The position numbers and the translations under genes were made by a program. Below the pieces are notes generated by a model. It worked only from the letters and a program-made list of their open reading frames with translations. It was not told the DNA's origin and searched no databases. 64,000 nt of DNA from Oribacterium sp. NK2B42 (GTDB lineage: Bacteria; Bacillota; Clostridia; Lachnospirales; Lachnospiraceae), in assembly GCF_000424445.1 (NCBI RefSeq), contig NZ_AUJX01000009.1:42611-106610 (forward strand), written 5' to 3'. Below are positions 58,326-64,000 of this stretch, one piece after another (position 1 is the stretch's first letter; every line of letters begins with the position of its first letter).

Positions 58326-59066
58326 CTATCCTTTCCTCAACAACGGCCTCTTAACCTCCATCTTTCCTGCAGCTGCCTCTGGCACTTCTATAACTCCAAA
58401 CCGATACAACATCGGGTAAATATAAGACACGCCCCTGATATCCCCCAGAGCCTTGGGTCGCAAAACAATCTCCCCCCGTAATTCAACCGCCTTTTCAAAT
58501 GCCCTCATCACAGAACTCCAAACAATTGTCTTACTCTCGCTTCTTCTGTCTATAATAAGTTCTCTGTTGTAATCACCATTCCGGCCTTTCTTTAATTCAT
58601 AGGTAAAAGGCAGTCCTGTTACGGTATGGAAAGGATACTTTTGGAATGCCACAACCGCATCCCAAAGAGCATGTTCGCTCATACACTCCATCAGATTCCT
58701 TACCGCCTGCTGCCTGCTTCGATATATACTAATCCGCTCTGCATTTATCGACAATTCTTCCGCCTTATATATCGACTTCGTATACGGCAGATATCCGTTT
58801 ACAGATGATTTCTTAAGGCCCGTAAGCTCCTGAATATCCGCTATACTCTTCCCGGCGGCACGCAAATCATTTACTTCTTTTGATATTTCATTGCTGTATG
58901 CTCCGGATGTAATAAGCAGCTTTCGGATCTTCAAAGGTGACATATCAAATTCAGCTGTCGTCTGTTTCAGCTCTCCGGTTTCCTCATATGATTCAGTTAC
59001 CGCATCCAACAGATTATTCATAATCTTATCCAGATCATAATGTGGTCGTTTCTTAGGTCTGGCCAT
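58326..59066 (-). CDS. Mobile-element-type HTH protein
   Basis: The 246 residues start MARPKKRPHYDLDKIMNNLL; two HTH-like segments follow (ELKQTTAEFDMSPLKIRKLL and KSIADIQELTGLKKSSVNGY). The C-terminal half is mixed alpha/beta with YPFHTVTGLPFTYELKKGRNG. Close relatives are common in integrated elements of Lachnospiraceae as far as I recall; their function is not established. Probably a DNA-binding protein. Confidence 0.65.
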   Translation of the reverse strand: MARPKKRPHYDLDKIMNNLLDAVTESYEETGELKQTTAEFDMSPLKIRKLLITSGAYSNEISKEVNDLRAAGKSIADIQELTGLKKSSVNGYLPYTKSIYKAEELSINAERISIYRSRQQAVRNLMECMSEHALWDAVVAFQKYPFHTVTGLPFTYELKKGRNGDYNRELIIDRRSESKTIVWSSVMRAFEKAVELRGEIVLRPKALGDIRGVSYIYPMLYRFGVIEVPEAAAGKMEVKRPLLRKG

Positions 59067-59154
59067 TTGCTAACACTCCGATTATTTTCACAAATGTTGT
59101 CTTACGTAAACAATCAATTTAATGTCATTTCAATCCAACTTATCTCTATGAATT

Positions 59155-59208
59155 CCACGGATCCGCGCCGGAATTCAAAACTCTTTTGGCATAAATCCGT
59201 GGTTTTTT
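59155..59208 (+). terminator. Plus-strand terminator-like hairpin
   Basis: CCACGGAT/ATCCGTGG (59155-59162, 59195-59202) followed by T6 on the plus strand. No plus-strand gene precedes it. Otherwise 59067-59340 shows nothing. Confidence 0.45.
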
Positions 59209-59340
59209 ATTATAATGTCTCCGGCCCGAGCTCTAGTACAATAATAATCACACCGGATACCATATTCTCTTCTTTCTGCTCATATTTCTCCCACTATACG
59301 GATTCTGACTGCAAAAAATCTTGGCTTAAGAATCATCAAA

Positions 59341-59712
59341 TCACTGTTTTCCCTCTTTTTTCTCTTTCATCATCCTTGACATAGCCTGAGCATAACCCAG
59401 TATTCTAGCCTGCATTTCGGCATCACACGAATTATAAGTGGAAATTAATTCTCCCGCTTCTGTACGTCTATCGACCGCAATGATTGAAGCCGGATTACTC
59501 CTTGTCCCATTCACTTCAATACCACTCAAAAGCCATTCCGGGGTCACATTAAGGACCTTACATATTACAAGGATCTTATCTGATGTCGGGTTTGTCTTTT
59601 TCTTCTTCCAGTCACTAACTGTTGTCTCAGGAATACCGGTCTTATTGGCAAAATCCTTCTGGGTCATGTTCATCTCAGTAATTTTTTGAAAAATTCTGTC
59701 TCTTATATTCAT
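59341..59712 (-). CDS. XRE-family transcriptional regulator
   Basis: The 123 residues begin with a phage-repressor-type HTH (MTQKDFANKTGIPETTVSDWKKKKTNPTSDKILVICKVLNV). The C-terminus is a short helical stretch with a basic end (MMKEKKEGKQ). It may regulate the neighbouring accessory genes; its target is not known. Confidence 0.85.
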   Translation of the reverse strand: MNIRDRIFQKITEMNMTQKDFANKTGIPETTVSDWKKKKTNPTSDKILVICKVLNVTPEWLLSGIEVNGTRSNPASIIAVDRRTEAGELISTYNSCDAEMQARILGYAQAMSRMMKEKKEGKQ

Positions 59713-59788
59713 TTTCGTTTTCCTTAAGCCTTCATTGCTTTATCCAGGCCTTGTACATCATCAGTTACTATAACCTTATAGTTCCCCT

Positions 59789-60046
59789 TCATAATCCGTA
59801 CTTTTCCCTAATATTCGCAGATGCCCTATGTCCTTCCATGACTCTGCCTTCATCAGAGTGTTTTTTTGCAATAGCCAATTGTTCTATAACTTCTTCTCTG
59901 GTTAAGGGTTTATATGGATTATACATTTCTTTCCTAATCTCATCTTTTGATGTGATACGCTTAATAAATTCTTTAACGAGTAACAACTCATTATCAGGAA
60001 GATCTCGAATCATAGAAACAGTTGCCTCATATGTACTCATTTCCAT
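59789..60046 (-). CDS. Antitoxin-like protein without an adjacent toxin
   Basis: The 85 residues resemble RelB/Phd-group antitoxins: an N-terminal Met/Glu-rich segment, MIRDLPDNELLLVKEFIKRI, and a helical C-terminal REEVIEQLAIAKKHSDEGRV. AAAGGAA precedes the ATG. No toxin lies within the usual distance. Its promoter region is partly duplicated from the toxin-antitoxin operon at 60259-60839, so it may belong to the same control circuit. Confidence 0.65.
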   Translation of the reverse strand: MEMSTYEATVSMIRDLPDNELLLVKEFIKRITSKDEIRKEMYNPYKPLTREEVIEQLAIAKKHSDEGRVMEGHRASANIREKYGL

Positions 60047-60118
60047 CTTACGTTCCTTTCACTCATAACTGATTCATCTGTTGTTTTATTCATAACGTCA
60101 TCCAATAGCAAATCTATT

Positions 60119-60200
60119 TAAAAATATACTATTTTTCGGATTTTATATTTAAGCAATTCCTTCGTCAATAGCCCAAAACAAAAAGTTTATAAAATTTTTA
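60119..60200 (-). promoter_or_regulatory. Promoter of the orphan antitoxin with shared operator
   Basis: On the minus strand TTGACG, 17 bp, TAAAAT is followed by the palindrome AAAAATA-N3-TATTTTT (part of a 21-bp identity with 61031-61051). TTTATAAACTTTT lies upstream in both copies. The same palindrome is upstream of the other antitoxin gene. Confidence 0.5.
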
Positions 60201-60258
60201 TGGTGACAGGTAGCAATGTGTGGTACAGCTGGGCGGCTCAGCCGCACAAGAATATCCA

Positions 60259-60576
60259 TTAGTTCAACTTGTTCTCATAGTCTTCCAGTGAATGAAACAT
60301 GTTGATAATCGACACTATATCACCATCAATTCGATATAACAGGAAATAATCGTGTTTCAGAAAATTGATCCTTTTTAATCTCTTTTGCTTCAGTTTCTCA
60401 CTTTCCGGATCTTTCAAACTGTCTGCTACAGTCTCCAGTTTCTTTCTGGTCTCTCTATAATCATTAACCAGATTCCTTGCTGCCTGACTACTCTTTTTGA
60501 CATATATCAGATAATCCCGATACCTCCGAAAATCCTGCTTGGCATCATCAGTAACAACTACTCGATACGTCTTCAT
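60259..60576 (-). CDS. RelE/ParE-type toxin
   Basis: The 105 residues have the ParE-like order: strand YRVVVTDDAKQDFRRYRDYL, two helices, then RLKRINFLKHDYFLLYRI and VSIINMFHSLEDYENKL. It would inhibit gyrase or cut mRNA; the branch is not certain. Its start overlaps the antitoxin stop by 4 bp. Confidence 0.88.
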   Translation of the reverse strand: MKTYRVVVTDDAKQDFRRYRDYLIYVKKSSQAARNLVNDYRETRKKLETVADSLKDPESEKLKQKRLKRINFLKHDYFLLYRIDGDIVSIINMFHSLEDYENKLN

Positions 60577-60839
60577 TCCGGAATCCCCGCAAGCATCTCT
60601 TCTTCAAATTTTTCCGAATCCGTAACTAATCCGGCTTCGATTTGCGCAATGGAATGATCAATTCTTGCCAACAACTGTTCCTCCGTCTGAGGTCTAAATG
60701 GAGAAATTTTACCAGATACACTACCGGCAATATTCTTATTCAAAAAAGCTATAATCACAGCCTGCACTGCATTCAGTTCTTCTTCTGTAAGACCTGAAAG
60801 TAAGCCATATGTATAATCCAATTGGACATCCTTAAGCAT
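60573..60839 (-). CDS. Antitoxin of the RelE/ParE pair
   Basis: The 88 residues are acidic and helical with LTEEELNAVQAVIIAFLNK and a C-terminal EEQLLARIDHSIAQIEAGLV region that would wrap the toxin. It is first in the operon, with ATGA overlap to the toxin. Confidence 0.82.
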   Translation of the reverse strand: MLKDVQLDYTYGLLSGLTEEELNAVQAVIIAFLNKNIAGSVSGKISPFRPQTEEQLLARIDHSIAQIEAGLVTDSEKFEEEMLAGIPE

Positions 60840-61030
60840 CGTTTAATTCCTCCATGATTATTTTAAAAATTTCGTATTCTAGTAATTTGGCTGTTCAATT
60901 TTATGAATCATAATTAAAAATATCTATTTAATCGAGACAGGCACTCCCCGTCCCTTCTCAAAATCCTCTAGATTACCTTATTCATTATAACATCAAATCT
61001 ACATTTCTAAAATCGGCATTCACAAGTTAA

Positions 61031-61105
61031 TAAAAATATACTATTTTTCGGTACTGCAAATAATCCTCCGTATGTCAACCTACCAAAACAAAAGTTTATA
61101 AAAAA
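61031..61105 (-). promoter_or_regulatory. Operator/promoter region of the toxin-antitoxin operon
   Basis: TTGACA is present on the minus strand, and the same 21-bp identity with palindrome AAAAATA-N3-TATTTTT as at 60119-60139. The -10 is less clear here. It lies 190 bp before the antitoxin start; nothing else is found in 60840-61030. Confidence 0.45.
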
Positions 61106-61141
61106 TTCCCGATACACGGTTCACGATTTGTAAGCCAAATA

Positions 61142-61300
61142 ATGGGTGAACTTGAAGCTGATGTGGCAATTATGGAAACTGTGATGATCAACGGCAAGAA
61201 TGAGTACGCTAACAGGAAACTGAACGATGCCATTCAAGAAATAAGACATGCTTTGTCGGACTTGTCAGATGCAATGTTTGATGTTACAACGGGACCTTGA
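61142..61300 (+). pseudogene. C-terminal fragment X of an unknown protein
   Basis: Ends in LSDLSDAMFDVTTGP and TGA; the open frame extends upstream to about 61100 without a start signal. The last 47 bp are part of a 95-bp perfect inverted repeat with the window's right end. Probably debris of an element. Confidence 0.4.
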
Positions 61301-61348
61301 GGAGTGTAAGAACTTGACTTGAGGGTTAAAAATCTTAGGAAGTTAAGA
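61254..61348. repeat. 95-bp perfect inverted repeat, left arm
   Basis: Exact reverse complement of 63906-64000. The left arm ends in the middle of a frame that is complete in the right copy. It holds the end of fragment X and the start of frame Y. The right arm runs off the window, so the repeat may be longer. Confidence 0.85.
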
Positions 61349-61472
61349 TTAAGGTCACCTATTTCCTGAAGATGAAATAAAGTGCTTCTGGCAAATGAAC
61401 TTGCTGTGTATAGTACTCGATTGGAATCTACAATTGAATCCGGATTTGATGAGAAGAGATCAGTCATCCGAA

Positions 61473-61733
61473 TCACCTATTTTCAAGATACTCTCTCGAC
61501 ATCTCATCTATAGTCTCAAACGAAAAACACTCAGCACAGCCATCAGGAATTTCCTCAAGTCTTTTAACAAACTCTCTAACAAGTTCTACCGCCTCTGAAC
61601 TATGCTTTCCCTCTTCCGGTTTCTCATGTGGCGGAAGTTCCAATAAAGTTTTATCCACCAACCAAGGCTCGTTTATGTATAGTGCTTGCTTATCCCTTGG
61701 TAATGTATATGGGTCAATATCGTGATGCTCCAT
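61473..61733 (-). CDS. Small hypothetical protein
   Basis: The 86 residues start 7 bases after GGAGGT. They begin MEHHDIDPYTLPRDKQALYI and end in an acidic helix (ETIDEMSREYLENR). No family is recognised. It lies inside the inverted-repeat-bounded segment, 112 bp downstream of the ATPase/nuclease gene. Confidence 0.65.
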   Translation of the reverse strand: MEHHDIDPYTLPRDKQALYINEPWLVDKTLLELPPHEKPEEGKHSSEAVELVREFVKRLEEIPDGCAECFSFETIDEMSREYLENR

Positions 61734-61845
61734 TTATGGGTACCTCCACTCTTTATTCCTAATATTTCAGCCCGTCCTGATCAGCTCATATACTGTAAGC
61801 AACAATATTTCAGTCAGAATTTTTTAAATATTACTTCCATCGGCT

Positions 61846-63453
61846 TCAAAATATCGCTCTTTCAAACAAGTAATTATCAATATTTCTCACTTTCTCACTC
61901 GACGAAAAATTCATACCTATCTTAATCAAACTATATCCATTCAAGCAATCATTATAATACTTATCGCCATATCTTTTGTCATTAATCTGTTTCAATGCCT
62001 CTTTTGCCGTTTTGTCAATTTTGCACTCTATAACATAGATATACTTGCCAACTTTCAAAGATGCATCTATTCTGCCGTTATTTGTCATTTCCTCAGGACT
62101 TACTTCCATCCCACACATCTTAAATATAAGATATATAAGGGATTGATAATATTTTTCATATTTCAACTGAATTCCATAAGGGACACTGGCAAGTGTGCTC
62201 TTTAAAACATCAATCATGCCATCCACGTTCCCTTCATGTGCAAATTTTTGCAAATTTGAGGCAATAATTCCTATTTCAGAAATAGATTTACCAGAATACA
62301 CCGAAGCCAAATCCGTTTCGAAAGACAACTGTACTTCTTTATTGGGATAAACAAGCCTGTAAGATGGAATATTATTTTGTTCCTCCCGATCCCCAAATGT
62401 CAAATAACCCGTCTGCAATAATAGCAACGTAATCATCTGAGAATCAACATCTTTCTCACTTAATGCTCTGATATCAAATGAGTTTAAAGATATATCTGTG
62501 ACTATTGCATTCTCAATACTTTCAAGCGTGATTTTCTGCTTTTTGGCAAAATTAACAAGAAGCACAGGCGTTGCAGTCGCATACCAATAATTGCTAAATT
62601 CAAAATTCTCGTTAAAAAAACGCCCAATAGAAACCGGATTATAAACCTTCACTCCATCATAGGAAAATTTAAAACCATCATACCACATGGCAAGTTTCTC
62701 TTTCATTTCTTCAAATGAACAATTGTGTTTTTTAGTCGCTTTTTCTATATACTCGCCAAAATAGTCTTCTAATTCTGTGGCATTGTAGCCAACGGCATCT
62801 GAATAATAATTGTTTCTGCTCAAATCTACAAGATTATTTAGCTTACTAAATATTGAGACCTGACTAAGACGTGTTATTCCGGTTATAAAAACAAATCGCT
62901 CCATGGCCTCATAGCCTTTAATCATCTGGTAAAAAGCTTCCATAATACGACTTATTTGCTTTATTCCCTTACCATCTTCAATGTTATTAGTAATGGGACG
63001 ATCATATTCATCTACAAGTATTACAACCCCCTTTTCGCATTTTGAATACAATGCTTCTATTAATTCTCCAAACATCAATGCCGGAGAACTTCCAGTTATC
63101 TTGACTTCATATTTGTTTGCAATACCAACTAGCTTTAGTTTTATTCCCTCTTCTAATATGGAAACCGTTGAACTATCAATCCTACTAAAGTCAATATGAA
63201 TTATTGGATATTCTTCCCATGTATAAGGTTTCTCATAGATATCCAATCCTTTAAAAAGGTCTTTTTTTCCAGAAAAGAGCGCCTCTAATGTACTTACAGT
63301 AAGACTTTTTCCAAATCTTCTAGGCCTGGAAAAAAAATACTGCCCAAAAGGTTGCTTTACCATTTCATATATATATTTGGTTTTATCAACGTATAAATAT
63401 CCCGCTTCAATAATATTTTTAAACGTTGAAATAGATGTGCTAATCTCCTTCAT
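61846..63453 (-). CDS. AAA-ATPase with PD-(D/E)XK nuclease domain
   Basis: The 535 residues have a Walker A in SRPRRFGKSLTVSTL (about 43-57) and Walker B in VILVDEYDRPI, with the AAA-ATPase-like pattern of clostridial accessory proteins. The C-terminus (GRIDASLKVGKYIYVIECKID) holds the D..ExK nuclease signature. Many copies occur in gut Clostridia and Bacteroidetes; the role is unknown, perhaps DNA conflict. It lies in the segment flanked by the 95-bp inverted repeat. Confidence 0.85.
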   Translation of the reverse strand: MKEISTSISTFKNIIEAGYLYVDKTKYIYEMVKQPFGQYFFSRPRRFGKSLTVSTLEALFSGKKDLFKGLDIYEKPYTWEEYPIIHIDFSRIDSSTVSILEEGIKLKLVGIANKYEVKITGSSPALMFGELIEALYSKCEKGVVILVDEYDRPITNNIEDGKGIKQISRIMEAFYQMIKGYEAMERFVFITGITRLSQVSIFSKLNNLVDLSRNNYYSDAVGYNATELEDYFGEYIEKATKKHNCSFEEMKEKLAMWYDGFKFSYDGVKVYNPVSIGRFFNENFEFSNYWYATATPVLLVNFAKKQKITLESIENAIVTDISLNSFDIRALSEKDVDSQMITLLLLQTGYLTFGDREEQNNIPSYRLVYPNKEVQLSFETDLASVYSGKSISEIGIIASNLQKFAHEGNVDGMIDVLKSTLASVPYGIQLKYEKYYQSLIYLIFKMCGMEVSPEEMTNNGRIDASLKVGKYIYVIECKIDKTAKEALKQINDKRYGDKYYNDCLNGYSLIKIGMNFSSSEKVRNIDNYLFERAIF

Positions 63454-63480
63454 AATTCATCCTCAAAAGCAATTTTTTAC

Positions 63481-63765
63481 TTAACCAGTAAATCCATTTT
63501 TCTTCAGATTCTTAGTTTGTGTCTTTGCTCTACCTGGGAACGCAACCATCCTCATTCCCAATTGCCTCAAGTGTTCCCCTTGAAGAAAATCTTCAAAATT
63601 ATATACCGGTGCAACGATAGCCGACAGCAGAAACTTATCTTGATTCCCTTTTTCACCTTTCAACAATCTCTGTTTTGCATCATGATTTTGTTGCAAATCA
63701 CAGGCCTGTGTCAAAACAATTGCATACGGAAAATGTATTTTCGAAACCTCTATGGTATCATCACT
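63481..63765 (-). pseudogene. Truncated TQACDL-motif protein
   Basis: From a stop near 63766 the frame reads PYAIVLTQACDLQQNHDAKQ.., then FLLSAIVAPVYNFEDFLQGEHLRQLGMRM and a short end. The motif TQ.CDL..D and the APVYN..GEHL part match a family that is normally longer on both sides. There is no start signal with a ribosome site. A decayed neighbour of the nuclease gene. Confidence 0.5.
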
Positions 63766-63788
63766 CTATATTAACTATTCACCCATAT

Positions 63789-63944
63789 CTACACTGATTC
63801 AAATACCTCATATGGTCTGCAAACTCGTAACCAGTTTTCTTTTATGTCAACTTGCAAAATCAGCCTACTGGCTGTTTCACACATCGTCGCCTTGTCTTTA
63901 TTATCTCTTAACTTCCTAAGATTTTTAACCCTCAAGTCAAGTTC
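63789..63944 (-). pseudogene. Fragment Y of an unknown element protein
   Basis: On the minus strand, frame Y reads DLRVKNLRKLRDNKDKATMC, then ETASRLILQVDIKENW and ends VFESV with a TAG at 63789. Its first part lies within the inverted repeat; at the left arm the same frame is cut off after RKLR. No family recognised. 63766-63788 holds nothing. Confidence 0.4.
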
Positions 63945-64000
63945 TTACACTCCTCAAGGTCCCGTTGTAACATCAAACATTGCATCTGACAAGTCCGACA
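63906..64000. repeat. 95-bp perfect inverted repeat, right arm (cut by the window end)
   Basis: Exact reverse complement of 61254-61348. It reaches the last base of the window, so the true length is unknown. Confidence 0.85.

Noticed and set aside
61142..61300. Complete small gene
   Set aside because: No ribosome site; the frame stays open upstream of the ATG and its end is part of a duplicated segment, so a fragment is more likely.

Overview
The window looks like a Lachnospiraceae-type member of the Clostridia (Butyrivibrio-like is my guess from protein style; species not claimed). Reasons: the order rpoB-rpoC-rpsL-rpsG-fusA-tuf, an extended acidic RpoB C-terminus, strong AGGAGG ribosome sites, anaerobe oxygen-defence proteins (rubredoxin, superoxide reductase, rubrerythrin), an isc operon with an Rrf2 regulator, and secreted WG/cell-wall-binding-repeat proteins. 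No tRNA or rRNA gene and no CRISPR array is visible. Nearly all genes are on the minus strand; only a diacylglycerol-kinase-like gene and one secreted-protein gene are on plus.

Layout. 1-850: promoter, repeated MraZ-type boxes and ribosome site for a leftward gene just outside the window (probably mraZ, start of the dcw cluster), then a long non-coding stretch with a 24-bp perfect palindrome and a 190-nt multi-hairpin element. 851-8,874: ychF; a GNAT acetyltransferase (frameshifted) with a candidate antitoxin, flanked by direct repeats; a FIST-domain hybrid histidine kinase cut in two by one in-frame TGA; a MATE transporter; lgt. 8,893-12,285: an MBOAT/SGNH pair likely to O-acylate an extracellular polymer, in one operon with lgt. 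12,491-18,667: ligA, rluF, queA and two envelope proteins. 19,096-31,786: translation and transcription core (tuf, fusA, rpsG, rpsL, rpoC, rpoB). 32,419-37,268: small membrane protein, DUF1934 protein, ddl, a HTH-HipA fusion kinase and yajC. 37,927-46,376: secreted proteins, a lipoprotein, glf, a lipid-kinase-like gene, a Wzz-like C-terminal remnant and a polyprenyl sugar-phosphate transferase. 46,684-47,787: oxidative-stress cluster. 47,857-50,433: UDP-glucuronate epimerase and a HTH-UDP-glucose dehydrogenase fusion. 50,729-52,880: iscS-iscU-iscR. 53,258-56,157: bile-salt-hydrolase-like enzyme and a Rieske oxygenase/flavin reductase/rubredoxin fusion. 56,158-64,000: an accessory region of toxin-antitoxin genes, a DUF4869/ATPase pair, mobile-element-type HTH proteins and an AAA-ATPase/nuclease framed by a 95-bp inverted repeat.

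How the parts fit: glf, the HTH-UDP-glucose dehydrogenase, the 4-epimerase, the sugar-phosphate transferase, the Wzz remnant and the MBOAT/SGNH pair together suggest a capsule or exopolysaccharide. The iron-sulfur operon, rubredoxin, superoxide reductase, rubrerythrin and the rubredoxin-bearing oxygenase fusion suggest oxygen handling.

Most unusual structures: (1) seven 33-bp TGAC...GTCA dyads at an exact 53-bp period with matched changes in the two arms (44,569-44,919); (2) two identical operators framing the promoter of the HTH-UDP-glucose dehydrogenase gene; (3) two orphan plus-strand promoters sharing a Pho-box-like direct repeat; (4) degenerate copies of gene 3' ends placed after the stop of the HipA fusion gene (two copies, with a coding-like substitution pattern) and of ddl (one); (5) the Rieske fusion with a strong internal ribosome site; (6) a T9 tract that puts the DUF4869 gene out of frame; (7) paired repeats around several accessory genes.
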